Below are positions 37,927 through 47,063 of a stretch of DNA of 64,000 nucleotides, piece by piece. Made by a program: the position numbers and the translations under genes. Each line of letters starts with the position of its first letter. Position 1 is the stretch's first letter. The DNA is taken from positions 38,633,356 through 38,697,355 of the forward strand of contig OY855907.1 in NCBI GenBank assembly GCA_963693305.1. The letters are read 5' to 3'. The notes under the pieces were generated by a model. That model worked only from the letters and a program-made list of their open reading frames with translations, was not told the origin of the DNA and ran no database searches. The DNA is from Meandrina meandrites. Lineage: Eukaryota; Cnidaria; Anthozoa; Scleractinia; Meandrinidae.

Positions 37927-38519
37927 AATATTTTTAAGATAACTTCAAGATTTTTAGGGGTCATTTCAGGTTGACTTAGAACCATATCAACACTATCATA
38001 GTTAGGTGAACCTATATCATCTAACTGTTCTTTTGTAAGATCATCATCATCCATTGCATAATCTGGTACTTCATCGTCATCATATTCAGGTGGAAGCTCC
38101 TGATCCTGTGGAAAATATTGGGGATCAACATATATCTTCTTACCATCCAATATGTCAGCCAATGAATCTTCATATGTTGGAGGTTTGAGAGCAATCTGTT
38201 TCTCCGACTCAGGTAATACTGGTTGTTCATCAAATATATCACCCAAATTCATGTCTTCAACATCATCTTCAACACGAATACCGTAATCTGGTACTTCGCC
38301 CTTTTTAACAGGTTGCTTTCTCCTTGGAAGCATCCTATTAAGATTGCTATCAATCACATCATCTAATTTAGTAGTAACTGGTTTGAATAGCCTCCCAAAT
38401 GTCTCTTGGTCAGTCTGTTGCCCTATATTATGTTGTGTAATAAAATCACGGGTATAATTGATTTTATCCCCTAATTGGGTTTTGTTTTTAGCAAGTTCTT
38501 TCCATCTAAGTAAACTCAT
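37923..38519 (-). CDS. Acidic protein with two PPxY late-domain motifs (198 aa)
   Basis: The N-terminus (LRWKELAKNK...LFKPVTTKLDD) is shared with the frame starting at 63,273 in Polinton C. The centre and C-terminus are acidic, with KPPTYEDS and ELPPEYDDDE, both PPxY motifs that in other viruses recruit Nedd4-family ubiquitin ligases for membrane exit or trafficking (adenovirus pVI has one). Several DYA/DYG/PNYDS motifs follow. First gene of the leftward cluster, facing the ATPase gene across the divergent promoter. Confidence 0.6.
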   Translation of the reverse strand: MSLLRWKELAKNKTQLGDKINYTRDFITQHNIGQQTDQETFGRLFKPVTTKLDDVIDSNLNRMLPRRKQPVKKGEVPDYGIRVEDDVEDMNLGDIFDEQPVLPESEKQIALKPPTYEDSLADILDGKKIYVDPQYFPQDQELPPEYDDDEVPDYAMDDDDLTKEQLDDIGSPNYDSVDMVLSQPEMTPKNLEVILKIF

Positions 38520-38643
38520 TTATTGTTATATTATTACGTTACATAAAAATGAAAATCGTATATAAAAATAACATTTAACACGGTGTACAACACGGTGTTA
38601 AACACCATGTTGAACTGAAAATAATATACCAATATAATATAAA
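38520..38643. promoter_or_regulatory. Divergent promoter region with inverted repeat
   Basis: The 124-bp gap between leftward virion genes and the rightward ATPase gene. It contains the box TTATGTAACGTAATA (minus strand) and a palindromic core, CAACACGGTGTTAAACACC followed by ATGTTG (about 38,589-38,613), plus a preceding direct copy AACACGGTGTA. TATAAAA-like AT tracts lie just upstream of the ATPase ATG. A plausible operator or switch between the two transcription directions. Confidence 0.5.
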
Positions 38644-39285
38644 ATGAAGATATTGAATTATGATGTCGAAGATGATGCAAGCTCCACTTTTAAGAAACTA
38701 TACGATTTTATGCCGACTCAATGCTTTCGTTTACTGATTACGGGGCCTTCGTCGTCGGGCAAAAGTAATTTGCTTCTTGATATGATATACAGATTATTGT
38801 ACTTTGATAAAATATTCCTTTATGCTAAGAATCTCCAACAAAACAAATACCAGCATCTTCTCAACACATTTGATTCAATTAGCAAGGAAACCGGTTATCC
38901 CGTTATTGAGGCGAGTAATGAAAATATAATACCTCTTGATGAAATATCAGACGATGGTCAAAAGATTGTTATTTTCGATGATTATCTTAATACTGGATCG
39001 AAAAATGATAGTGAAATTCGTAACTATTTTACCAATTCCAGGAATAAAAATTGTTCTTGTATATATATAAGCCAATCCTTTTACAATACAGATAAAACTA
39101 TCCGTCTAAATAGCACTCATCATTGTATTTTTGAATTCCCATCTAATAATGAACAAGGAATGATTTGCAGAGAACTTGGAATCAATAAAAACGACTATCT
39201 CAAAGCAACTGCAGACCCATTTAGCTTTTTATATATTGATAAACCACGTAAATTTGTAACTAAGAATTTCAATGAAAAAGTATAA
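38644..39285 (+). CDS. A32/FtsK-like genome-packaging ATPase
   Basis: 213 residues. Walker A at residues 36-44 (GPSSSGKSN), Walker B at about 112-120 (KIVIFDDYLN), and a sensor-like CSCIYISQSFYNTDKTIRLN. The C-terminus KPRKFVTKNFNEK is shared with the Polinton C homologue (62,496-63,131). This NTPase family pumps DNA into capsids of Polintons, virophages and NCLDVs. It is the first gene of the rightward cluster, 18 bp before the fibre gene. Confidence 0.9.
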   Translation: MKILNYDVEDDASSTFKKLYDFMPTQCFRLLITGPSSSGKSNLLLDMIYRLLYFDKIFLYAKNLQQNKYQHLLNTFDSISKETGYPVIEASNENIIPLDEISDDGQKIVIFDDYLNTGSKNDSEIRNYFTNSRNKNCSCIYISQSFYNTDKTIRLNSTHHCIFEFPSNNEQGMICRELGINKNDYLKATADPFSFLYIDKPRKFVTKNFNEKV

Positions 39286-39303
39286 TATATAACTCAATTA
39301 TAT

Positions 39304-41058
39304 ATGAGTTACTCAAACGGACTTTTACAACCAAATAACAACAATGTTGCAGGTGTTAAAGGACCAAAAGGCGATGATGGTGTCGGCTTTTTACTAACAT
39401 CATCAGGCGATTTTGAAATTAACGGTAAAATTTTATTCAATGCCAGAACTAATAAGGATGCAAATGAAGATGGCAATGACGATTACGATACAATCAAAAA
39501 AGACTATCAATCAGTGCCTAATAAAGAATACCTTAACAATCACTTTTTAAAAAAGGACAAGACAGGAGTATATTACGATTTACGTGGTTTATCAATACAA
39601 AATAGTGAGGATTTTGACCCGAGTACATGGGATCTTAAAACGCTAATAAATAAAGGATACGTTGACAGCTCTATCCACCTTGCCAATACAATGAATAGAG
39701 ACCATATTGAAACTGTAAAAGCTGAAGTTGACTTGAAACTTGCTAATAAGGCTGACTTACAAACTAGCACTGAACAAACGTTTAACAGCATAATAAATGT
39801 CCCAAATTTCGATCAAGGCTATAGTAATATGTCTAATGTCATGAATAAATGGTATATTGACAGTCAAGACTTTAAAAAAGCTGATAAAACTGATGTTTTG
39901 CTAAGAAATGGTGTTAATAAAATGTCAGCACCACTTGATATGAATAATCAATATATTAATAACCTGAGTACACCATCTACTCATCTTCAAGGTGCCAATA
40001 AAGCATATGTTGATTTGACTGCTCTTTCAGTATTAGGTGATAATAAAATGCTTTCAAATTTGGATATGAATAAAAATAAAATTACTAATTTACAAGACCC
40101 CAGTGCCGATTCAGATGCCGTTACCAAAAAATTCATGATTGAAAACACCACACAGTCTCATGTTAGTTCCATTGGGCAGAAGAATGTTTTTGATAAAGTC
40201 ATGACTGATCATACCTATCAATTGTCAGAGGAAAACGATATTGAATTGGGGGCATTGGTTACTTATAATGACTCATTGCATAAAATAAACAAAAAAGCAA
40301 TTGACATGAAATTGCTTCTCGACAGTCAAAAACACTTTTATTCTAGCCGACTAGGTATCAACATGTATAATTACGATATTGATTTTTACACTATGATAAT
40401 AGAGATTTTCTATCCCAATAAAATCGATAAAAATACAGTTGATATCAGCATTGTTGCAGTGTATGAAACTATTAATAAAGTAACAACACGAGTTAGCGAT
40501 GATCATTGCAGAACCCTTGTCCAAGTACATAAAACGCAACAGCATCCAAATGACTATTTATTCGTCGATATCGTTATGAAAATGCAATCCAAATACCCAT
40601 ATGTGGCAAAACTCCAGTGCTATACCATCATCTATGGTATCAAAACTTACCAATCCAATGTCGACAGCAGTGTATATGACGCGCTTTGGTATATAGATAA
40701 TGATGAAAAATTGGCATTCAACACCCCAATTACATTACAAAACCAATCGATTTCAGGTGTTGCTAATGCTAAAAATGATGATGATGGTGTTAATTACAAG
40801 CAGTTAAATACGCTTGAAGCAACACTCTTGAGCAAATTGGGAGCATTACAACCAAAAAGCTATTACAACACAATATTTGAATACTTTTTTGATTTACTGG
40901 ATCCATCTGAATTCACCATGTCAGACAGCTTCGGTGCAGTAATGTCTGGCTTAGGTAGTAATCTCGTTTTTCAAACTACGAAATTGTTAAAAGAATTTAA
41001 GCCAAGAGATGGGTTTACAGGTGTAAATGAAAATGAAAATGTAAAATGTAAAATGTAA
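39304..41058 (+). CDS. Fibre/tail-spike-like protein with collagen-like start and phage-fibre repeats
   Basis: 584 residues. Near the N-terminus a Gly-X-Y tract (GVKGPKGDDGVGF) resembles a short collagen triplet. Several repeats follow of the type found in trimeric phage tail fibres: MSAPLDMNNQYINNLSTP...GANKAYVD and LSNLDMNKNKITNLQDPSADSDAVTKKF. The protein ends in a low-complexity NENENVKCKM. The downstream 41,059-41,215 frame (DDWTIYIAFKYDYKPGD) looks like a receptor-binding head lost by a frameshift in the AATGAAAATG repeat. Presumably a trimeric attachment fibre. Clear homologue in Polinton C (60,694-62,475). Confidence 0.75.
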   Translation: MSYSNGLLQPNNNNVAGVKGPKGDDGVGFLLTSSGDFEINGKILFNARTNKDANEDGNDDYDTIKKDYQSVPNKEYLNNHFLKKDKTGVYYDLRGLSIQNSEDFDPSTWDLKTLINKGYVDSSIHLANTMNRDHIETVKAEVDLKLANKADLQTSTEQTFNSIINVPNFDQGYSNMSNVMNKWYIDSQDFKKADKTDVLLRNGVNKMSAPLDMNNQYINNLSTPSTHLQGANKAYVDLTALSVLGDNKMLSNLDMNKNKITNLQDPSADSDAVTKKFMIENTTQSHVSSIGQKNVFDKVMTDHTYQLSEENDIELGALVTYNDSLHKINKKAIDMKLLLDSQKHFYSSRLGINMYNYDIDFYTMIIEIFYPNKIDKNTVDISIVAVYETINKVTTRVSDDHCRTLVQVHKTQQHPNDYLFVDIVMKMQSKYPYVAKLQCYTIIYGIKTYQSNVDSSVYDALWYIDNDEKLAFNTPITLQNQSISGVANAKNDDDGVNYKQLNTLEATLLSKLGALQPKSYYNTIFEYFFDLLDPSEFTMSDSFGAVMSGLGSNLVFQTTKLLKEFKPRDGFTGVNENENVKCKM

Positions 41059-41261
41059 CTGGATCCGATGACTGGACTATATATATTGCGTTTAAATACG
41101 ATTATAAACCCGGTGATAATAAAAGAATTAAAATAGAATTAGGCAATGATGGTAGTTTTGATTTTCCATGGGTTAAATTAGAGTCTGGTAAGTTATTTCT
41201 CGATTATGATTTAGATGTATATTTTAAGCAAATTAAAGATGCTTATATAGGCGAAAATACA
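41059..41261 (+). pseudogene. Severed fibre head fused to truncated PolB
   Basis: An open frame continuous with the PolB ORF encodes a beta-rich segment (TIYIAFKYDYKPGDN, then GSFDFPWVKLESGKL), unlike any PolB. At about 41,215-41,260 it passes into sequence resembling the PolB segment just before the CHIC zinc cluster. Compared with Polinton C, everything between the fibre head and the middle of PolB is missing, so this is the scar of a deletion of roughly 3-4 kb. Confidence 0.6.
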
Positions 41262-43580
41262 ATGAAAAAATTCTTCAATAAACCATTGAAGATGACCAAG
41301 GATGATGAAGATGAATTTCAAAAAGCTAAAGCATGTCATATTTGTGATAAAGCATATACTGATGATGATATACGTGTTCGAGATCATTGTCATATTACTG
41401 GTAAATACAGAGGATCAGCCCATCAAGAATGTAATCTTCAACTCAAAGTAGACCCTGATAAAATAAAAATACCAGTAATATTTCACAATGTTAGAGGGTA
41501 TGATAGTCATTTTATTATGCAGGAGATTGGGGCCATCATCAAGAACTATAAATATAAAAATAAAAAAGGAGAGATTAAAGAGATGAATATAAATGCTATA
41601 CCAAACAATATGGAAAAGTACATGGCTTTCATGCTTGGCAATCATCTTACATTTATTGACAGTTTTCAGTTTATGAGCTCCAGTCTTGAGCGATTAGTTG
41701 ATAATCTACCAAGAGAATCATTAAAATATACCTCACAAGAGTTTAAAGGTAAAAAGCTTGATCTGATGGTTAGAAAAGGAGTATATCCTTACGACTATAT
41801 GGATAGCTTTGATAAATTCAATGATCAGCTACCATCAAAAGAATCCTTTTATAGCATATTAAACAATGAGCATATAACTAATGAAGATTATCAACACGCT
41901 CAAAATGTATGGAAAAAATTCATGCTTAGCAATATGGGACAGTATCACGATTTATATCTCAAAAGTGATATTCTTTTGCTTGCTGATGTATTTGAAAACT
42001 TTAGGAGAACATGTTTACAATATTATAAGCTCGATCCATGTCACTATTTTAGTTCACCAGGGCTCTCTTGGGATAGTATGCTAAAGATGACTGATATCAA
42101 ATTAGAGCTAATGACAGATATTGACATGTTTCAATTTATTGAAAAAGGAATGAGAAGAGGTATTAGTTATATTGCAAATCGATATGGAAAAGCAAACAAT
42201 AAATACATGAAAGATTACAATGAGAAGGCGCCCTCAAAGTACATCATGTATCTAGATGCTAATAATCTGTATGGTTGGGCTATGTCACAATACCTTCCAA
42301 CAGGTAAATTCAGATGGATGACAGAAAAACAGATAAATAAAATCAATTTAGCCCAGTATAATGAAGATAACAAAAAAGGGTTAATACTTGAAGTCGATCT
42401 GGAATACCCAAAAGAGTTACATGACCTTCATAATGACTATCCATTGGGTCCTGAAAAGGTTAAAGTAACAAATGACATGTTGTCTGAATATTGTCAGGAA
42501 ATACAAAACAAATTCAATATTTCCACAGGACTAGTACACAAACTAATCCCTACTTTATGCAACAAAGAAAAATATGTTCTACACTATAGGAATCTACAGT
42601 TGTATCTTGATCTTGGCATGAAACTGAAAAAAGTCCATCGAGTCCTTGAGTTTGATCAGTCACCATGGCTCAAGCAATATATTGATTTCAATACTGAAAA
42701 ACGTATGAATGCTAATAATTCTTTCGAGAAAGACTTCTTCAAGCTCATGAATAACAGCCTTTACGGCAAGACGATGGAAAACATCCGTAAGCGCGTTGAT
42801 CTAAGACTTATTACAGACGAGAATAAACTATTGAAGATGACATCTAAACCAACCTATGTCAACAGTAAGATATTCAATGAAAATCTCGTAGCTGTGCATA
42901 AGATCAAAGAAACAATTACTCTCAACAAGCCGGCATATGTCGGAATGTGTATTCTTGATTTGAGCAAGACTCTAATGTATGATTTCCATTATAACTACAT
43001 TAAAAATAAATATGGAGACAAAGCCAAGCTACTATTCACTGACACAGACAGCTTGACATATGAAATCGAGACAGATGACGTTTATCAAGATTTGTTTAAT
43101 GATAAGGAAAAATTCGATTTCAGTGACTACGATAAGAGTTCAAAATTTTATAACAGCTCAAATAAAAAGGTAATCGGTAAATTTAAAGATGAAGCTTGCG
43201 GGGTCCCTATCATCGAATTCATCGGTTTACGATCCAAGATGTATAGCTATACCAAGGAAAATCAAATAGAAGAAAAGGCTTGTAAAGGAATTAAAAGGAA
43301 TATCGTCAAAAATGATATAACACATGAAAATTATAAAGAAACACTATTCAACAGCCAACAAATGAATCATACAATGAATACTATCCGAAGTGATAAACAT
43401 CAAATTAGCAGTTATGAGATAAACAAAGTATCATTATCTTGTTTCGATGATAAAAGATATATAATAGATGATGGCATACAAAGCTATGCATACGGGCATT
43501 ATAAAATAAAAAAAATAAAAAAATATATCTTCAACATAATATATAATAACTATGATAATCAGTTGTTTTGGCGGGGTTGA
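41262..43580 (+). CDS. Protein-primed PolB, N-terminally deleted (about 772 codons)
   Basis: Starts within the Cys/His cluster (CHICDKAY...DHCHITGKYRGSAH). Exonuclease II region VIFHNVRGYDSHFIM; polymerase motif A YLDANNLYGWAM; motif B LMNNSLYGKTMEN; motif C LLFTDTDSLTYEIE; and a C-terminal KMYSY/GHYKIKK region. The homologue in Polinton C has about 530 more N-terminal residues, including exonuclease I (YADFEA), so this copy lacks proofreading motif I and probably the N-terminal domains. The stop codon is displaced so that the ORF runs 29 bases into the GTPase gene. Confidence 0.88.
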   Translation: MKKFFNKPLKMTKDDEDEFQKAKACHICDKAYTDDDIRVRDHCHITGKYRGSAHQECNLQLKVDPDKIKIPVIFHNVRGYDSHFIMQEIGAIIKNYKYKNKKGEIKEMNINAIPNNMEKYMAFMLGNHLTFIDSFQFMSSSLERLVDNLPRESLKYTSQEFKGKKLDLMVRKGVYPYDYMDSFDKFNDQLPSKESFYSILNNEHITNEDYQHAQNVWKKFMLSNMGQYHDLYLKSDILLLADVFENFRRTCLQYYKLDPCHYFSSPGLSWDSMLKMTDIKLELMTDIDMFQFIEKGMRRGISYIANRYGKANNKYMKDYNEKAPSKYIMYLDANNLYGWAMSQYLPTGKFRWMTEKQINKINLAQYNEDNKKGLILEVDLEYPKELHDLHNDYPLGPEKVKVTNDMLSEYCQEIQNKFNISTGLVHKLIPTLCNKEKYVLHYRNLQLYLDLGMKLKKVHRVLEFDQSPWLKQYIDFNTEKRMNANNSFEKDFFKLMNNSLYGKTMENIRKRVDLRLITDENKLLKMTSKPTYVNSKIFNENLVAVHKIKETITLNKPAYVGMCILDLSKTLMYDFHYNYIKNKYGDKAKLLFTDTDSLTYEIETDDVYQDLFNDKEKFDFSDYDKSSKFYNSSNKKVIGKFKDEACGVPIIEFIGLRSKMYSYTKENQIEEKACKGIKRNIVKNDITHENYKETLFNSQQMNHTMNTIRSDKHQISSYEINKVSLSCFDDKRYIIDDGIQSYAYGHYKIKKIKKYIFNIIYNNYDNQLFWRG

Positions 43581-44469
43581 TGTTGGCAAATCAAGTCTTA
43601 TTGCTCGAATTTTAATTGAAACAGGATGCATAAATAATCGAGAAATAGCTAAAATACAGAAAGAATCAAATATCATAAAAAAACACAATCAATGGTTGGC
43701 GAACATCGTTGATACTGACAAAAATGAAATGGAATTAGGAGTCACTCTCAACCTAAGCATAGAAATATTCACGTTTAATGATAAAACATATCAAATCATC
43801 AACAATCCAGGGCATTCAGCATTAATGAATAAAATGATTCAAGAAACAGCTAAAGCTGATATAGGATTACTAGTATTATCAGCAAAACAGAATGAATTTA
43901 AGAAGAGCTTGGATCAAGGATTCGAATACTGTTTAATTTCAAGAGTATTAAATATTAATAAACTCATCGTTTGCATCAATAAATCTGAAAACTTATATTC
44001 ACATGAATATTCAATTTTTTTAAAACAAATAAAACAACGACTTAGAAAACTATCATTTGATAAATTATTTTTTTGTCCTATATCAGCTCTAAATTCAAAA
44101 AATATCACAAATCATGATTTTAAATACACTGAAAGCAGTCTTTTAGATATTATAAGCAACATCAACATCAATAGGAAACGAAGAACATATGTCAAACCAA
44201 TTCAAAATAAGATCAATTCTAAATTAATATTTCACAACATACCATCAGTCATATCAGCTGGATTTAAAGGTAATCTAAATAGCTCTGGCAAAGTATATGA
44301 GATTGAACTATTAAATATAAATTGTAAAAATAAATCATTCATAACTATTAAAGACATTCATAAAGAACCAATTAATTGTACTATAAGAGTACAAACAAAT
44401 GATTATTTAGATCAAAGTTGTTTATTAACTCTCAATAATAACATCATTGCATATGGCGTTTTATATTAA
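43552..44469 (+). CDS. Translation-factor-like GTPase (eEF1A/eRF3 family relative)
   Basis: 305 residues, intact. G1 is GGVDVGKSS (compare GHVDSGKST), then WLANIVDTDKNEMELGVT in place of the ERGIT switch I region, G3 NNPGH (normally DxPGH), G4 NKSE (normally NKxD), and G5 near PISAL. The region after residue ~200 may be a beta-barrel-like domain. Both G3 and G4 carry conservative changes, so nucleotide handling may differ. It overlaps the end of PolB by 29 bases, suggesting coupled or closely packed expression. A 301-residue homologue occupies the same slot in Polinton C. Possible roles are modifying host translation or decoding; unproven. Confidence 0.8.
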   Translation: MIISCFGGVDVGKSSLIARILIETGCINNREIAKIQKESNIIKKHNQWLANIVDTDKNEMELGVTLNLSIEIFTFNDKTYQIINNPGHSALMNKMIQETAKADIGLLVLSAKQNEFKKSLDQGFEYCLISRVLNINKLIVCINKSENLYSHEYSIFLKQIKQRLRKLSFDKLFFCPISALNSKNITNHDFKYTESSLLDIISNININRKRRTYVKPIQNKINSKLIFHNIPSVISAGFKGNLNSSGKVYEIELLNINCKNKSFITIKDIHKEPINCTIRVQTNDYLDQSCLLTLNNNIIAYGVLY

Positions 44470-44525
44470 AAAAAATTAATTTCTCAATATAAAAAAAAAA
44501 TGTATAATACATATATATATAGAGA

Positions 44526-44834
44526 ATGACCAAAACTATCGCTACAGAGATCAAACTTTTAAAAGAGATCAAACTTGTAAATGAACATTTGAGTTTGATT
44601 AATGAAAAACATACCATAAATAAGCGCTTAGAACAAATAGATGACGAATTACATATGACTAAACGAAGATTAAACGAAACCCAATATTTTCAACTAAACA
44701 ATGATACAAATACTATAGAGCTTCTGGATGATAAAAAGGAAAATGAAGACGATACCGATAACGAGGATGATGATGAAGACGAGCATACCCACAAACTACA
44801 AAAATTATTTCTTTCAAGCAAACCTGAAAACTGA
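44526..44834 (+). CDS. Small coiled-coil protein with acidic tail (102 aa)
   Basis: Residues 1-60 form a Lys/Leu/Glu heptad-rich coiled coil (LLKEIKLVNEHLSLINEKH); residues 70-90 are Asp/Glu-rich (EDDTDNEDDDEDEHTH). The gene directly downstream of the GTPase in Polinton C (53,180-53,710) has the same layout, with a much longer Asp/Asn tract. Unknown function; could be a DNA mimic or a chaperone for basic core proteins. Confidence 0.55.
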   Translation: MTKTIATEIKLLKEIKLVNEHLSLINEKHTINKRLEQIDDELHMTKRRLNETQYFQLNNDTNTIELLDDKKENEDDTDNEDDDEDEHTHKLQKLFLSSKPEN

Positions 44835-44890
44835 ATCAAAACACCAGATAAGACCTAATCGAATTATATTATATATGTATATAATATAAT

Positions 44891-45538
44891 ATGAAAAACG
44901 ACTCCACTTATGAAGATTCAGATTCAGAGTCAGATCTCGAAGACCCCGGATATATTGATTCCGATTCTGATGCTGATAATCGCGATATGGAATTCAGTAA
45001 AGCCCGTCAATTCATTAATTTACATACTAAGCTAATTGATAGGAATATCGACTTACAAAAAATAACAAAATTCGTCACCCAATTCCTCATACCACTGGAA
45101 GAAATGCATATCATTCATGATAAAGTTGTAATGAATGAATTAATAATAAATCATTTATTTAGCATTGATTGGTTCGAAACAACACACAGAGAACTAGATG
45201 ATATGCATATCACATCACTACCCAAACATACGAAGGAACGTCTCCTAAGAGCAATAAAAAAACATCGGAGGTTCAGAAATGACGATGGAACAAATGTAAT
45301 TCCAATTATAATTAAAAGACTTGAAAGTAACAATCCAAACTCTAAGAAAGCTACAATTAAAAATTTGGATGCAGATGATTTTCTCGCCGAAATCAAGTAT
45401 ATAATAAGAGAGAATAAGGATACATTAATTAAAAAACATAAAAAATTAATGGAAAATCATGAAACCTTATCAAAGCAAGAAAAAATATCACTTTCAATGA
45501 CAATTACAGGTCCTTATTTATCAATATCAAAATTATGA
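44891..45538 (+). CDS. Uncharacterised helical protein with acidic N-terminus (215 aa)
   Basis: N-terminal 35 residues are Asp/Ser/Glu-rich (DSDSESDLEDPGYIDSDSD); the remainder is predicted helical with basic patches (KHTKERLLRAIKKHRRFR). No family is recognised. It is preceded by a TATATAATATAATATG start context like other genes of the element. Located between the acidic coiled-coil gene and a decayed ORF near the right TIR. Confidence 0.5.
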   Translation: MKNDSTYEDSDSESDLEDPGYIDSDSDADNRDMEFSKARQFINLHTKLIDRNIDLQKITKFVTQFLIPLEEMHIIHDKVVMNELIINHLFSIDWFETTHRELDDMHITSLPKHTKERLLRAIKKHRRFRNDDGTNVIPIIIKRLESNNPNSKKATIKNLDADDFLAEIKYIIRENKDTLIKKHKKLMENHETLSKQEKISLSMTITGPYLSISKL

Positions 45539-45607
45539 AGGATTCACAACATATATAAATGCACTATAAAAATCACATAATAAAATCTCAATTAATATTA
45601 CATTACA

Positions 45608-45993
45608 TGGGATATATTAAAAATCAACTTTTCGATAATGTAATCGGTATAGAAAAAGTTTGAGGCGAGGCCCTACAAATTTTAAAAATTATAATAGATA
45701 TAAAAAATATCCTTGATCAACACAAAAATATAAGAAGAAATTAAATCAGATCTCATTGAGGACATAAGTAAATTAAAAGATAATGACAAAGAGTATCAAT
45801 CATGCAAAAATTTATTAAAAAGAATTGAAAATGATATTGAGATTGATAAAGATATGATGGAAAGTATAACAATGATGAAGAAATTGAAGATATTCACGAA
45901 CAGTTTGAAGATTTAAAGTATACCTCTATAAGCAAAATCGTTATAAAAGTCGACTATTTCAGAAATATCATAGTTGATGTGATTCATCAATAA
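45608..45993 (+). pseudogene. Decayed small ORF
   Basis: Starts at ATG 45,608 (MGYIKNQLFDNVIG) but stops after about 18 codons. Coding-like sequence continues in other frames: a charged helix (EEIKSDLIEDISKLKDND), then another frame ending near 45,993 (IVIKVDYFRNIIVDVIHQ). At least two frameshifts and one stop. No recognised family. Confidence 0.45.
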
Positions 45994-46067
45994 ATATGGA
46001 ACCAATACAAAGGCTTGCAATAACTATTCAACTGTATCAAGTATAGTAAAAAGTATTGTAAGCAGTA

Positions 46068-47063
46068 TTGGATACAGTATTGAATAAAGTGTTTAAAAAA
46101 AAACGAGAAAGGCCGTCGAGTAAAGAAAACTGGCAAAAAGAATTAGCTGACGAATTACACATGCCAATAAAACGAAATTTTACTCGACGGCGTGTTATTG
46201 TAAATCATATTGACGAAATATGGTGCTCTGATCTAGTTGAAATGCAACAGTTCAGCAAATGGAATAAAGGTTATAGATATCTTCTCATGGTTTTGGATGT
46301 ATTCTCTAAATACGGTTGGATAGTACCATTAAAAGATAAAAAAGGTGAAACAGTAACTGAAGCATTCAAAATGATAATCAAGGAAGGTAGAAAACCTGAA
46401 TATCTATGGACAGACAAGGGTAAAGAGTATTATAACAAACACTTGAAAGACCTCTTAGAAAAGAATAAAATAACATTATACTCAACTGAAAATGAGGAAA
46501 AATCAAGTGTTTGTGAACGATGGAACCGTACAATAAAAACTAAGATGTGGAAGCAGTTCACTGTTCAAGGTAATACAGTGTATTTAGATATGTTACCAAA
46601 ATTAGTTAAACAGTATAACAGCACTAAACATAGCTCTATCAAAATGACGCCCATAGAAGCAAGTAAAAAGAAGAATGAAGGTACAGTTTACTTCAATCTA
46701 TATGGTGATATGAAGCCATTATCAGCTAAACCTAAATTCAAAGTCGGTGATAAGGTCCGAATATCTAAGTATAAACGGAAGGTGTTCGACAAGAGATATA
46801 CACCAAACTGGACAGAGGAAGTATTCACAGTTGATAAGATCCAATACAGTAATCCAATCACTTATAAATTAAAAGATTTGAATAATGAAGAAATACAAGG
46901 TAGTTTTTATGAACCTGAATTATTTAAAGCCAAGCAGGATGTTTTTCGTATTGATAAAGTCATTCGGAGGGATTATAAGAAGAAACAAGCTTTAGTCAAA
47001 TGGAAGGGATATAGTAATGAATTCAACACATGGATACCAATGAAGGATTTACAACATATTTAA
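46068..47063 (+). CDS. Retroviral-type integrase with chromodomain, copy 2 (in right TIR)
   Basis: 331 residues from an ATG just outside the TIR, so it carries a 31-residue N-terminal extension (KKRERPSSKENWQKELADEL) absent from an ATG-initiated copy 1. DDE residues lie in WCSDLVEMQ, LWTDKGKEY and SVCERWNRT; the C-terminus is a chromodomain with VKWKGYS. It differs from copy 1 at three residues of the shared part (R for G in VFDKRYT, F for L in ELFKAK, A for T in KKQALVK). Near-identity of the copies implies recent homogenisation of the TIRs. Confidence 0.92.
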   Translation: MDTVLNKVFKKKRERPSSKENWQKELADELHMPIKRNFTRRRVIVNHIDEIWCSDLVEMQQFSKWNKGYRYLLMVLDVFSKYGWIVPLKDKKGETVTEAFKMIIKEGRKPEYLWTDKGKEYYNKHLKDLLEKNKITLYSTENEEKSSVCERWNRTIKTKMWKQFTVQGNTVYLDMLPKLVKQYNSTKHSSIKMTPIEASKKKNEGTVYFNLYGDMKPLSAKPKFKVGDKVRISKYKRKVFDKRYTPNWTEEVFTVDKIQYSNPITYKLKDLNNEEIQGSFYEPELFKAKQDVFRIDKVIRRDYKKKQALVKWKGYSNEFNTWIPMKDLQHI

